The notes below the pieces were generated by a model that saw only the letters and a program-made list of their open reading frames with translations, was not told where the DNA came from and searched no databases. From contig WAKX01000014.1 in the NCBI GenBank assembly GCA_015523125.1, positions 45,386-109,385 of the forward strand: a DNA stretch of 64,000 nt. Reading direction: 5' to 3'. Below, piece by piece: positions 35,006-44,263 of the stretch (positions within the stretch are counted from its first letter, which is position 1; every line of letters starts with the position of its first letter). The position numbers were made by a program, and so were the translations under genes. Origin of the DNA: DHVE2 group archaeon. Lineage in GTDB: Archaea; Thermoplasmatota; Thermoplasmata; Thermoplasmatales; Aciduliprofundaceae.

Positions 35006-35776
35006 TTAAAGATTTTCAATCGAAAATAAATCAGCCCTCGTGTCTCGCAACGTAGGTCTAATTCTCCTCGCAATTTCAATCTCGTCCATATCGATTTCTT
35101 CCACTTTGATTTCCTCTTCGAAATAGGGGGCTTTGTAAATCAGCGAGCCGCGCGGTGAATGTATCATAGAACCTCCCCAGAACTCCATGGTTCTCTGCAA
35201 TCCTGCCCAGTTCACATAGAGGAAGAACACAGTGTTCTCTATGGCCCTTGCGGGGATTATGGCTTCAAACATGGCCCGCGAGGTGATGGGACTTGCAGAT
35301 ATATTCACAATGATTTTCGCGCCCTGCATGGCCTGCGCCTTGGCCACTTCCGGAAAGAATGCGTCATAGCAAATCTGCACACCAATCTTTCCGAAATTCG
35401 TATTGGCGACGAATGGCTTCTCGCCCTCTTTGAAATAAAGCTTCTCTTCGAATGGCCCGAAATTTGGAAGGTAAAGCTTCCTCGCAACATGAATTTCGCC
35501 ATCAACTATCACCGCGGCGGAGTTGTAAATCTCCCCGCTTCTCTCGGGAAATCCGAAAATTATTATCTTTCCCTCCCCTTTTTTTGCTATCTCGTCCATT
35601 ATTTTGCTCTCAATCGCCATGGCTTTTCTCTGGAGCTCGTCCCTAATGAGATACCCCGTGAGATACAGCTCTGGAAAAACGTAAAGATCCGCATCCCTTT
35701 CCAAAATTTTGAACATCCGTTTCTTATTTTCTTCGATGTCGAATTTAGGTGTAAGCTGTGCCGTGAGGACTCGCAT
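35006..35776 (-). CDS. Carbon-nitrogen hydrolase (nitrilase superfamily)
   Basis: This 256-residue protein has the E-K-C triad: Glu in FPELYLTGY, Lys in RKLYLPNFG, Cys in VQICYDAFFPE. It could be an amidase or an omega-amidase; the substrate is not evident. A GGTTTAATAC box at 35797-35806 lies 25 nt before the ATG. Confidence 0.88.
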   Translation of the reverse strand: MRVLTAQLTPKFDIEENKKRMFKILERDADLYVFPELYLTGYLIRDELQRKAMAIESKIMDEIAKKGEGKIIIFGFPERSGEIYNSAAVIVDGEIHVARKLYLPNFGPFEEKLYFKEGEKPFVANTNFGKIGVQICYDAFFPEVAKAQAMQGAKIIVNISASPITSRAMFEAIIPARAIENTVFFLYVNWAGLQRTMEFWGGSMIHSPRGSLIYKAPYFEEEIKVEEIDMDEIEIARRIRPTLRDTRADLFSIENL

Positions 35777-35810
35777 GGGGGTAAATGGAAAAGAGAGTAT
35801 TAAACCTTGC

Positions 35811-36164
35811 TCATTTCAGTTTTTCTTCGAATTCCCTTTTGTTCACCACAAATCTATAATGCTCCCCTTCCCCTATCTTTCCCTCATCATCGTACGCTTC
35901 TATGTTGAATTTCAATTTTCTGCCGTTTCTCTCGAAATTGGTGACGCGGACTACGAATTCCTTTCCCAATTTCGTTGGCTTCATGTGCTTCATGCAGATC
36001 CCTGTTCCAACGGTGGTTTCCTCTTCTTTCAAGTCTCTTGCTATCGATTCGTGAGAAGTAATCTCCATGGCCAAAATCAGCGATGGCGTTGAGAGAACTT
36101 TCACGTTGAGCCCGATACCCTCCGCGACCATCTCTTCCGTCACTTTGAATTTTTTCTCGAACAT
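35811..36164 (-). CDS. Hotdog-fold thioesterase, FlK-like
   Basis: This 117-residue protein matches the thioesterase subgroup of fluoroacetyl-CoA thioesterase: VTEEMVAEGIGLNV, LSTPSLILAMEI, VGTGICMKHMKPTKLG, and RKLKFNIEAYDD. The T in STPSLI and the H in MKHMKPT correspond to the FlK catalytic positions. The acyl-CoA substrate is unknown. An AATTTATTATT box gives a leaderless start. Confidence 0.82.
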   Translation of the reverse strand: MFEKKFKVTEEMVAEGIGLNVKVLSTPSLILAMEITSHESIARDLKEEETTVGTGICMKHMKPTKLGKEFVVRVTNFERNGRKLKFNIEAYDDEGKIGEGEHYRFVVNKREFEEKLK

Positions 36165-36192
36165 AGGGGGTAATGCTCACAATAATAAATTT

Positions 36193-37482
36193 TTATTTCT
36201 CCTTCAAAACTTCCCTGAGCTTCTCGCTTTTGTTCCACAGCTCGTCTATCTTCCTCACAGTCTCCTGAATCCTGCTCACGTTCTGAATTATCTTCTCTTT
36301 CAACTCCTCGTTCTCCATTTCAACCTCGGCGGTGGCCATTATAACCGCCAATGGATTCCGTATTCTATCCACAAGCTGTGCAAAATCAGCCATGGCCTCT
36401 ATCATATAGCTATGGGCCATCTCCCTCTTCATATCCAAATTCCTCGATTCCAGATACATTCCAATATTGTTTGCCATTGTTTTCAATATGTTCAACTCGT
36501 CATCGCTTATCCTCGTGTCTCCGACGTTTATGATTATATGCCCCTTAACGCCGCCGTATTTCACGGGCAATACTACATTTTTCACTCCTTCAATCTCTAT
36601 CACAAAGCTGTTGGGCCATTTCACAGAAACCAACTTCCTCTCTGGCACATTAACCTCTCCCTTTTCAATAACGAGGGTGGATTTTCCGTTCTCAACCCCC
36701 ACGGAAATCATTATCCCATGAAATTCCTCAATCTCCAGTATTTTCTCCGCAACCTTTTCCAAGGTTTCCTCCGATTCAGAACCGGCCATCAAAATTGTGT
36801 TCACTTCCACCGTTGTTAGAAGAATCCTGTTGTACCTCTTCAAGAGAGAGATCATGCGATTTTGTGTCTCCAAAAGAACTGCCGCCTCCTTTATGGCATA
36901 ATGTACGTAAATTCCCTCTTCTACCTCCTGCACATTCACCACGAAATCCCCAAAAACAGTACTTATAAGATTTATCGCTTCGCTCTTCCCGTGAACCTTC
37001 GCTTCCTCCAGTGGACATCCCTCCGGAGGGCAGGTTGTGTTGTGCATGTAGCCATAGCACTTTTCCCCTATGAGCTCCTCTCTCCTTTTTTTAAGCAGTT
37101 TTGCCGTGGCCTCATTCACATCTAAAATGGTATGATCCTTCGAGAGTATCATTATTGGGTCCGGCTCCTTCTGGAACACCTTCTCCCTCAAAAGAGAATC
37201 TACACAAAAGTAACTTTTCACTTTGACCTCGTAATTTTCTCCCTTCTCGATGGAGCATTCAACGTGAACAGCATCTTGATTAGAATCCAAGAAAACTGCA
37301 TGGCCTCGAAATTTCCCGAATTTTTTGAGCTTCTCGAGCACTTCCTTATCAACAAGGATTTTTCTTCCAATAACCTCATCTGGTGAGAATTTCAACACCT
37401 CGGAAAATTTAGGAGTTATGCTCAAAACTGAGAAATTACCATCTAAAACGCATTTCAATCCTTCCTCCGTGTTCCCTTCCAC
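36193..37482 (-). CDS. PAS-PAS-GAF sensor with degenerate H-box and no kinase domain
   Basis: This 429-residue soluble protein has two PAS domains. The second carries a cysteine-rich insert (CYGYMHNTTCPPEGCPL). A GAF-like domain (about 200-345) follows, then a helical dimerisation segment. In that segment the phosphoacceptor H of histidine kinases (H-E-L-R-N-P-L) is replaced by D in VDRIRNPLAVI. No ATPase domain follows. It may sense a ligand and act by dimerisation or as a partner for kinases encoded elsewhere. The GTG at 37482 lies 25 nt after a TTAAATAT box. Confidence 0.75.
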   Translation of the reverse strand: MEGNTEEGLKCVLDGNFSVLSITPKFSEVLKFSPDEVIGRKILVDKEVLEKLKKFGKFRGHAVFLDSNQDAVHVECSIEKGENYEVKVKSYFCVDSLLREKVFQKEPDPIMILSKDHTILDVNEATAKLLKKRREELIGEKCYGYMHNTTCPPEGCPLEEAKVHGKSEAINLISTVFGDFVVNVQEVEEGIYVHYAIKEAAVLLETQNRMISLLKRYNRILLTTVEVNTILMAGSESEETLEKVAEKILEIEEFHGIMISVGVENGKSTLVIEKGEVNVPERKLVSVKWPNSFVIEIEGVKNVVLPVKYGGVKGHIIINVGDTRISDDELNILKTMANNIGMYLESRNLDMKREMAHSYMIEAMADFAQLVDRIRNPLAVIMATAEVEMENEELKEKIIQNVSRIQETVRKIDELWNKSEKLREVLKEK

Positions 37483-37607
37483 ATGATAACATATAGCTCC
37501 TCATATTTAACATCTTTGCAACATTAAAATGTTATTACGAAAAAGTGTAAAATCAATCCTGTTTCCACGTGGGGAAAAGTATTAAACTTATGGGGCAATA
37601 AAGTGGC

Positions 37608-39695
37608 GTGGATCTCAGCGATTTGCCTCTGCCAGTAGAATTCATCGATGTTTTTCGCTCGGAAGGTATAGAGAGCCTCTACGAATATCAAAAGGTTTCC
37701 GTGGAGCATGTGTTTCGGGGAAAGAGCATAGTAGTATCTGTCCCCACCGCCAGCGGTAAAACGATGCTCGGCTACTTAGCGATTCTCCGCGCATTCAATT
37801 TAGGATTGAAGAGCATTTACATCGTACCCCTGCGCGCTCTGGCCATGGAGAAATACGAAGATCTCAAAAGGTTCGAAAAGTTCGGGATGAAAATCGCCCT
37901 CGCCATGGGAGACTACGATAGCCCCTCTGGATTCTTGAAATACTACGATGTCGTGGTAGCAACGAGCGAGAAAATGGACTCTATTCTCAGGCACAATCCC
38001 GATTACGCTTACGAACTTGGGGTCGTAATCGTTGACGAGGTTCATCTTCTTGGAGAGGAATCTCGCGGCCCGACGCTGGAGATGGTCATTTCGAAGCTAA
38101 GGGCCATGAATCCCGACATACAATTCATCGCTCTTTCGGCGACCATAAAAAATTCTCAGGAGCTCGCCTCGTGGCTAAATGCTGAGCACGTGTACAGCGA
38201 GTTCAGGCCCGTGCCGCTGAAGATGGGCGTTTTTTACGATGACAAAATCCTGTACCACGATGGAACCGAAGAGAAAATGAAGAAAGACACTATAATCGTG
38301 GGGCATTTGGTTCAGGATAGAATCCAAAAGGGCGGTCAGCTGCTCATATTCGTAAACCGAAGGAAATCAGCTGAATCCCTTGCGATTAAGCTCCAGAACA
38401 AAGTGGCAATGCTCTTGGAAGATGAAGAGCGAGAAAAATTGGAGAAAATCGCCAAGGAGATAGACGAGGAAGAGTACACAATTTACTCCGAGAAAATCGC
38501 CAAATTATTGATGCATGGCGTCGCTTTTCACCACGCGGGGCTGAGCAATTCCCAGAGGAAAAAGGTGGAAGAGGCGTTCAAAAATAAACTCGTTAAGGTA
38601 ATAGTGGCCACACCTACCCTCGCGGCTGGAATCAATCTTCCGTCGAGAACGGTCATAGTTCGGGATCTAACGAGATACGACGGATTCGGAAGCGTTTACA
38701 TTCCCGTCATGGAAGTGAAGCAGATGCTGGGCCGCGCCGGGCGCCCGAAGTACGACCGCTACGGCGAAGGAATACTATGCGCAAACAGCGAGAAGAAGGC
38801 CGAAGTTTTCATGGAAAAATACATTCTGGGCGACACCGAGGAAATCAAATCTCAATTATCCAACGAGAGAGCGCTAAGGGTGCACGTTCTCTCGCTCATC
38901 GCCTCGGACATGGCAAGTTCCAGAGAAGATGTGATGAAGTTCTTCGAAAACACATTCTACGGGTATCAGATGCCCATTGATTCTCTCAGGGGGAAGGTGG
39001 ATAGGATAGTTGATTTCCTGGAAGAGTACGGATTCATCGAAGAGAGAAAATTCATCGCGGCCACGCCTCTCGGAAAGAGGGTCTCGGATCTTTATATCGA
39101 CCCAGAGAGCGCAATAATATTCAAAAAATGCTACGAGATGGATTTCGACGAGTTCTGCGTTCTCCACACAATTTGCGCCGCTCCGGATATGAGGGTAATA
39201 AGGGCGAAGAGGAAAGAGATGGAGAACCTGTACGGGTTGAGCATGCTTCACGATCTCGCAATAGGGGAATTCGAAGTTAGCCCCGAGCGATATTTCGGAG
39301 CTCTGAAGACTGCGGCTGTGCTTAGAGAATGGATGTCCGAGACTCCGCAGGACAACATCGTGGAGAAGTACGACATAGGCCCCGGAGATTTGCACGCGAT
39401 CGTGGAGCTGGCGGACTGGCTCCTCTACGGGTTCGCCGAGATAGGAAAGGTATTACGATATCCCCATTACCGCGAAGTGGAGAAATTAGAGCTCAGGGTG
39501 AAGTTCGGAGTGAGCGAGGAGCTGCTATCCATAATAAAACTGAAAGGAGTGGGGAGAGTAAGGGCGAGGAGGCTCTACGATCATGGATACACGAGCATCG
39601 AGGAATTGAAGAAGGCGAAGGTAGAAGATCTGAAGAGCATTCCGGGCATCGGCGAGCGGCTGGCGAGGGAGATCGTGAGGCAGGTTCATTCGTAG
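37608..39695 (+). CDS. hel308: Hel308 DNA repair helicase
   Basis: This 695-residue superfamily 2 helicase unwinds lagging strands at stalled forks. It has a Q motif (YEYQKVS), Walker A PTASGKT (K51), DEVH near residue 143, motif III ALSATI, motif V/VI (VIVATPTLAAGINLPSR, QMLGRAGRPKYD), a ratchet domain, and a C-terminal helix-hairpin-helix (GVGRVRARRLYD, IPGIGERLAREIV). The GTG at 37608 lies 25 nt after an AGTATTAAAC box. It overlaps the convergent SplB-like gene by 10 bp. Confidence 0.96.
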   Translation: MDLSDLPLPVEFIDVFRSEGIESLYEYQKVSVEHVFRGKSIVVSVPTASGKTMLGYLAILRAFNLGLKSIYIVPLRALAMEKYEDLKRFEKFGMKIALAMGDYDSPSGFLKYYDVVVATSEKMDSILRHNPDYAYELGVVIVDEVHLLGEESRGPTLEMVISKLRAMNPDIQFIALSATIKNSQELASWLNAEHVYSEFRPVPLKMGVFYDDKILYHDGTEEKMKKDTIIVGHLVQDRIQKGGQLLIFVNRRKSAESLAIKLQNKVAMLLEDEEREKLEKIAKEIDEEEYTIYSEKIAKLLMHGVAFHHAGLSNSQRKKVEEAFKNKLVKVIVATPTLAAGINLPSRTVIVRDLTRYDGFGSVYIPVMEVKQMLGRAGRPKYDRYGEGILCANSEKKAEVFMEKYILGDTEEIKSQLSNERALRVHVLSLIASDMASSREDVMKFFENTFYGYQMPIDSLRGKVDRIVDFLEEYGFIEERKFIAATPLGKRVSDLYIDPESAIIFKKCYEMDFDEFCVLHTICAAPDMRVIRAKRKEMENLYGLSMLHDLAIGEFEVSPERYFGALKTAAVLREWMSETPQDNIVEKYDIGPGDLHAIVELADWLLYGFAEIGKVLRYPHYREVEKLELRVKFGVSEELLSIIKLKGVGRVRARRLYDHGYTSIEELKKAKVEDLKSIPGIGERLAREIVRQVHS

Positions 39696-40549
39696 AGCAT
39701 ATGACTTCCGTCGCATGTGCGTGCGGAGTTAAGCTCGAGGCCCTCGCGGCACACGGAAAAGGGGATTGAGAATTCATCCGCTATGTCGCGAAGAGATTTC
39801 AACATTTTGAATCTCAGTTCTCGGGGAGCGTATCGAATTCCTCGAACCAACTCGTTTTTCTCGTAGTAAATCTCGCGGAGATATTCTGCTTTATCCTTAA
39901 ACACGCCGGCCACGCGCTTGAAATTGTCCCCTTTCGCTTTGTAAGTGGAAGATATTATTTGATTGACCTCGAGAGATGAAAGCTCTTTAACCAAATCACG
40001 AAGATCCGAAGGAGAATCGTTTATTCCCGGAATTAGCGGGTCGATTCGAACCGCAACTTTAACTCCCTTTTCCTTCAAACTCTCTATGGCCTTCAATCTT
40101 CTATCAGGCGGGGGCGCGAATGGCTCTAATTTTTTCGCCAGATTCTCATCCAATGTGGTTATCGTAATTGAAACCACCGAGGGCATGGACGAGAGAATAT
40201 CCCTGTCCCTCGCAACTAAGTCGGATTTCGTAAGAATGAGAACTGGAAAATCGTATCTGCGCAATAATTCCAGAGCACCTCTCGTTATCCTCTTCTCCCT
40301 CTCAACCTTAGGGTAAGGATCCGAGGAGTTGCTCATGGACACGGGCATTCTCTTTGCCTTTTTTAAATCCCTCTCAAATTTTCGCAGGAAATCCCTTTTC
40401 TCCCTCACCCTCCACGGCTCAGGGATGTAGGAGGAGATGTAGCAGTAAATGCACCGGTGCTCGCATCCCGTATATGGATCAACGGAGTACTTCGTTGGAC
40501 ATGTGCAAAGGGGAAAGTTCCAAGGGTCGAAGAGGTGAAGGTAGTACAC
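39686..40549 (-). CDS. SplB-like radical SAM protein (COG1533)
   Basis: This 287-residue enzyme has the CxxxCxxC cluster at C29, C33, C36 (TGCEHRCIYCY), a SNSSDPYPKVE motif and TKSDLVARD, all typical of the spore photoproduct lyase-related group. Archaeal members are not known to repair spore DNA; function is unassigned. A GTTAAATACC box near 40574 lies 25 nt before the GTG start. Adjacency to hel308 hints at DNA metabolism but the pair is convergent. Confidence 0.85.
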   Translation of the reverse strand: MYYLHLFDPWNFPLCTCPTKYSVDPYTGCEHRCIYCYISSYIPEPWRVREKRDFLRKFERDLKKAKRMPVSMSNSSDPYPKVEREKRITRGALELLRRYDFPVLILTKSDLVARDRDILSSMPSVVSITITTLDENLAKKLEPFAPPPDRRLKAIESLKEKGVKVAVRIDPLIPGINDSPSDLRDLVKELSSLEVNQIISSTYKAKGDNFKRVAGVFKDKAEYLREIYYEKNELVRGIRYAPRELRFKMLKSLRDIADEFSIPFSVCREGLELNSARTCDGSHMLYE

Positions 40550-40657
40550 AATGCTGGAAAAATGCGAAGGTATTTAACACATTTGCCTCACGCATAATTC
40601 TCAAAGATATGAATTTTTCTCAAAAGATATTAATACTAAAAAAACCATGCAAACATT

Positions 40658-41263
40658 ATGAGCAGCGAGGGTACCCTCAAAATGCTTGTTGTGGACGACG
40701 AAGAGGAAATCACGAGGCTCGTTTCTCTCTACTTCTCAAAGAGAAATTATAAAGTTCTGACCGCAAACAGCGGGGGAGAGGCAATAAAGCAGGTCAGGGA
40801 GAATCCTGATTTGGATGTGATTCTTTTGGACATCATGCTTCCTGACCACAGCGGAATAGAACTCTTAGAGCATTTCAGAAATTACCTAAACGACGCGGCA
40901 ATCATAATGGTAACAGGGGTGAACGATTTAGAAACCGTAGTCAACGCAATGAAGTTAGGCGCAGACGATTATGCGGTGAAGCCATTCCGGCTGGGGCAGT
41001 TGGAGGAGAAGATAGAGGCGGCGCTGCGCAAGAGGAGCATGGCAAACATGATGGGCTCCGGCGGGCTCACAGCCGAAGAGGCCCTGCAAAAAATTGAGCA
41101 GATAAAAGAAAAAAGCGCCGTGGTAACATTCGTTTTTGACGATTCGGAGGAATTGAATAAATTCACCGAAGAAGTGAAGAAGAGGGGAGACGTGGAGATT
41201 ATCGATATTCGCGTGGGTGAGAATTACGAGATAAGCCTTAAGCTCATCTCGGTGGCAAAATGA
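40658..41263 (+). CDS. CheY-like response regulator with a C-terminal extension
   Basis: This 201-residue protein has a complete receiver domain (residues 8-125): acidic pair D13/D14, phosphoacceptor D58 (LLDIMLPD), T86 and K108 (VKPF). A linker with MMGSGG follows, then a C-terminal domain of about 65 residues without DNA-binding features. An AGATATTAATAC box at 40625-40636 gives a leaderless start. It overlaps cheF by 4 nt, so the two are translated together and probably act together. Confidence 0.88.
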   Translation: MSSEGTLKMLVVDDEEEITRLVSLYFSKRNYKVLTANSGGEAIKQVRENPDLDVILLDIMLPDHSGIELLEHFRNYLNDAAIIMVTGVNDLETVVNAMKLGADDYAVKPFRLGQLEEKIEAALRKRSMANMMGSGGLTAEEALQKIEQIKEKSAVVTFVFDDSEELNKFTEEVKKRGDVEIIDIRVGENYEISLKLISVAK

Positions 41264-42099
41264 CCGAAATCGTTGGAGAAGTGGAATTCATTCACCCTTA
41301 CGGTAGAGGGTTTTTGATTTACACCGACAAAGAGTGGAAGAGGGGAATTGTTAAATTGGAAGAGAGCGCGCTGGAAATCATCGATGAAGAAAAAATAAGA
41401 ATCCCATTGGATTACGTTCTGAGCATTGACAAGAGCATAAATTTGCCGGTGCTCAAAGAAGGCCGCGCATTTTTGCTGGTTGAGTACATAAACATAAGAA
41501 AGAGAGAGAATGTGTACCTCCTCGTCTCGGGGGAATCCAATTTCATTCGAAGGCTGCGATTCCATGTGCTTAAGAACATAGTGAAGAAGCAAAAAATAAT
41601 GTATCGTATCGGGGAGAAATGGTACCCAGGGATAATGAACGTGGAGAACAACGTTGTTGTCATCTCCGGGTTAAAGGGAGTGAAGATAAATGTGAAAGAT
41701 ATAATGAACATAGAGAGGAAAAAGATAGAGTACGGGTTCAGAAAGATTGGCGTGATTTCCATAGATTACATTGAGGAAGAGAAGAAGAATCTTGCGATTT
41801 TCGTGGAGCCAATAAAGAGGATGTTCTTCTGGCAAATTCTGTATCAGGTGGTGGAAGATTACATCAACAACGAGATAATAGGGGGATTGAGCAACTTAGA
41901 GAAGATGGTTCTTCATCTGATTAACAAAGAGTGGGAATACGAGGATATCAAAAGAAAATTGGAGCTGAAAGACGAGGAATTGGGCGAGATCGTGGAGAAA
42001 TTCGTGAGGCACGGGATAGTGAGAAAAATAATAATTTTGAAGCTCACCGAAAAGGGAAAAAGGGCAATAACATTCATGGGCGAGGAAGAGTTCGAATGA
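41260..42099 (+). CDS. cheF: CheF-family archaeal taxis protein
   Basis: This 279-residue protein matches the archaea-specific CheF family: an N-terminal beta-rich domain (EIVGEVEFIHPYGRG), the phrase ERKKIEYGFRKIGVISIDY, and a C-terminal winged helix (LSNLEKMVLHLINKEWEYED, KLTEKGKRAITF). CheF links phosphorylated CheY to the archaellum motor in haloarchaea. No cheA, cheW, mcp or arl genes are in the window. It overlaps the response regulator by 4 nt and the convergent HAD gene by 26 nt. Confidence 0.82.
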   Translation: MTEIVGEVEFIHPYGRGFLIYTDKEWKRGIVKLEESALEIIDEEKIRIPLDYVLSIDKSINLPVLKEGRAFLLVEYINIRKRENVYLLVSGESNFIRRLRFHVLKNIVKKQKIMYRIGEKWYPGIMNVENNVVVISGLKGVKINVKDIMNIERKKIEYGFRKIGVISIDYIEEEKKNLAIFVEPIKRMFFWQILYQVVEDYINNEIIGGLSNLEKMVLHLINKEWEYEDIKRKLELKDEELGEIVEKFVRHGIVRKIIILKLTEKGKRAITFMGEEEFE

Positions 42100-42751
42100 G
42101 CTTCGCCGCTTCTTTCAAATCCCTCGCGTTGTAGTCTCCGTACTTCGTGCTCGAACCTATCTTTATGGCGATCATGCCCACCGATTTTGCGCCCTTCATA
42201 TCTCTCTTCTCCGAGTCTCCGATGTAAATCTTCGGCTCGCTCTTTGAATTTCTAAGCGCCATTTGAAATATCTTCGGGTTCGGCTTTCCCACGCCGGCGT
42301 CTTCGGCGGTGGTCACGGAGTCGAACAGCTCCTCTATTCCAAGAGAATGCAATAGTCTTTCAGTGTACGGCTTATCGCCATCGGTTATTATCCCCATATG
42401 CTCCGCCACTTCCCTTATTTTTTCCAGTCCCTCTTTCGCCCCGGGAGCGAGGCGCACGTACTTCGCGTGCACATTCAAATACTCATCTATCACCCAGTAA
42501 GAATCGTTTGCGCAAAGGGGCTCGGGGGAAATGTTCTTCACCGCATCCAATATCAAATATCTTATGGGTGTGTATTCTTCCGCCCTCTTGTCCATGAACG
42601 GTTTTCTAAACGCCTCTATTCTTTCGAGTATTTCTTCGGCGCCAAGTTGAATTTTGAATCTTTTTCCCACCGCTTCAGCCAGCTTCAGAATCGCGAGATT
42701 TTCGCTCTCCATGTCCGTTATCGTACCCGTCATGTCGAGAAACACGTCCAT
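42074..42751 (-). CDS. HAD-superfamily phosphatase
   Basis: This 225-residue protein has motif I as DMTGT (D6, T8), an alpha-helical cap, motif II (GIITDGDK), the lysine motif (VGKPNPKIF) and motif IV (YIGDSEKRDMKG). The nucleophile motif reads DxT rather than DxD, as in some phosphatases. The substrate is unknown. A TTTTTTATTTG box near 42776 lies 25 nt from the ATG; the same AT stretch serves the divergent gene. Confidence 0.85.
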   Translation of the reverse strand: MDVFLDMTGTITDMESENLAILKLAEAVGKRFKIQLGAEEILERIEAFRKPFMDKRAEEYTPIRYLILDAVKNISPEPLCANDSYWVIDEYLNVHAKYVRLAPGAKEGLEKIREVAEHMGIITDGDKPYTERLLHSLGIEELFDSVTTAEDAGVGKPNPKIFQMALRNSKSEPKIYIGDSEKRDMKGAKSVGMIAIKIGSSTKYGDYNARDLKEAAKLIRTLPRP

Positions 42752-42801
42752 GCTGGGTTATAGAAAACGCAAATAAAAAATATTCATTCCCATGCCCGAG
42801 C
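42752..42801. promoter_or_regulatory. Shared bidirectional AT box
   Basis: The 50-bp gap between two divergent ATGs contains one AT-rich stretch (about 42770-42784, AAATAAAAAATATTC). It is centred 25 nt from each start, so one element could serve two leaderless genes. Confidence 0.55.
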
Positions 42802-43710
42802 ATGCGAAGATGCAAGTTCTGCGGCGGAGAAGCTTACATCGTAATGAAATCTCCAAAGATGGCCCTGTGCAGGGAGCATTACAGAGAATTCGTGGAGAGA
42901 AAAATCGAAAGGACAATTCACCATTACAAAATGCTCAAAGAAGGGGATAGAATCCTCGTCGCCGTGAGCGGGGGCAAGGACGCACTGGCAACCGCAATTG
43001 GTATGAAAAATTTAGGGTACGAATTCGAGTGCCTCCACATCAATTTAGGGATAGGAGAGCATTCTGAGAAGAGCGAGAAAATCTCCAGAGAGCAGTGCGA
43101 TAAATTAGGAAGAAAAATTCATGTTCTGAATCTCAAAGAGCTTGTGGGCATGGGAATCGGAGAAGTCAGAACCCGAAGAGCTCCGTGCTCATATTGCGGA
43201 ATGACCAAGAGGTACCTGATGAACAAGTTCGCCGTGGATAACGGATTCAATGTGATTGCAACTGGACACAATTTGGACGACGAAACCGCCTTCTTATTGG
43301 GGAATTTGCTCCATTGGAATATCAATTACCTCTCCCGTCAGGGCTCAATGCTTCCCGAATCAGAGAAGATGGCCCGCAGAATTAAGCCCCTGTACGAGCT
43401 CACAAACGAGAACATCGAGTACTACGTTAATTTGTTCGATATCCCCTATCTCCAGGAGAGGTGCCCGTACTCGCAGGGGGCAAAGAGCATTCTCTACGGA
43501 AAAGTTCTGAACGAGATAGAGGAAGAATCGCCGGGAACAAAGCTGAACTTCGTGAAGGGCTTCCTCAAAAATCAGGGAATATTTCCCCGGGAAGAAATAG
43601 AGCTCCGAGAGTGCAAAATTTGCGGCATGCCATCGCTGGGCGAGGTGTGCTCCTTCTGCCGATTCTGGAAATTGGAAGATGAGTTGAAATTGAGAGAGGG
43701 AAAATTATAA
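42802..43710 (+). CDS. ttuA: TtuA/Ncs6-family tRNA 2-thiouridine synthetase
   Basis: This 302-residue PP-loop protein has N-terminal zinc-finger cysteines (CKFCGG, C23), the PP-loop SGGKD (56-60), central CSYCG and C-terminal CPYS with a further zinc ribbon (CKICG, CSFC). The family adenylates and thiolates tRNA uridines, either U54 (TtuA) or wobble U34 (Ncs6). The two-ribbon form with CSYCG/CPYS cluster cysteines fits either. It uses ubiquitin-like sulfur carriers encoded elsewhere. Confidence 0.9.
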   Translation: MRRCKFCGGEAYIVMKSPKMALCREHYREFVERKIERTIHHYKMLKEGDRILVAVSGGKDALATAIGMKNLGYEFECLHINLGIGEHSEKSEKISREQCDKLGRKIHVLNLKELVGMGIGEVRTRRAPCSYCGMTKRYLMNKFAVDNGFNVIATGHNLDDETAFLLGNLLHWNINYLSRQGSMLPESEKMARRIKPLYELTNENIEYYVNLFDIPYLQERCPYSQGAKSILYGKVLNEIEEESPGTKLNFVKGFLKNQGIFPREEIELRECKICGMPSLGEVCSFCRFWKLEDELKLREGKL

Positions 43711-43741
43711 ATTCCACGAAGCACATATCTCCACTAGGGCG

Positions 43742-44224
43742 ATGTGTATGGATTTAATTCCTGAAGAAAAGGGCGAGTACTTCGGCGAGGAGCTGGGCAT
43801 GTACCATATGATGTTTAAGGTCGGAATTCTCCTAACCCTGTTAGGTTTTGCGCTCGTATTGGGAGGAATGATGCTTTTTCCTCAAACCGTGCTCTCGTTG
43901 ATAGGGATGTTAGCGGTGTTCATCGGATTAATGGTGCTGTTCAGCGGGTACTTAGGCATTAAAGACGAGGAGAAAAAGAAGGGAAAGAAAAGGATTTACA
44001 CCTCCTACGGCTCCGTAAGCCTGTACATAGGGGGAACCGCAGGAATTGCTATATTTTGGCCCTGGTTCTCGATACCTCTGGGCGCAGTGGCTATTTTTCT
44101 CGGAAAAAAGGGATTGGATAAAGGGGATAACACCTATGCCTCCGCGGGACTGCTCGGAGGAATAATCGGCATAGTGGGTGGCGCAATCGTCTGGTCCCTC
44201 TTTCTATTTTCGGGCGTTGGGTGA
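43742..44224 (+). CDS. Four-helix integral membrane protein
   Basis: This 160-residue protein has about four to five membrane segments in two pairs, separated by a KDEEKKKGKKR loop. Glycine-rich helices (GGTAGIAIFWPW, GLLGGIIGIVGG) dominate the second half. No family is recognised. A TTATAAATT box at 43707-43715 precedes the ATG by about 30 nt. Function unknown. Confidence 0.65.
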   Translation: MCMDLIPEEKGEYFGEELGMYHMMFKVGILLTLLGFALVLGGMMLFPQTVLSLIGMLAVFIGLMVLFSGYLGIKDEEKKKGKKRIYTSYGSVSLYIGGTAGIAIFWPWFSIPLGAVAIFLGKKGLDKGDNTYASAGLLGGIIGIVGGAIVWSLFLFSGVG

Positions 44225-44263
44225 GAGCGTTAATTTATTATACCACCTTGTAGATGATGAGTT

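Noticed and set aside
35159..35803. Long plus-strand frame opposite the nitrilase
   Set aside because: The nitrilase on the minus strand has its full catalytic triad and promoter; the opposite frame has no domain and is a shadow.
36067..36819. 250-codon plus-strand frame opposite the PAS sensor
   Set aside because: It crosses two well-supported minus-strand genes and its translation is His/Phe-rich shadow sequence without motifs.
39329..39769. Long plus-strand frame inside the end of hel308
   Set aside because: It lies in another frame of a clear helicase gene, is arginine- and glycine-rich by composition shadow and has no start signal.
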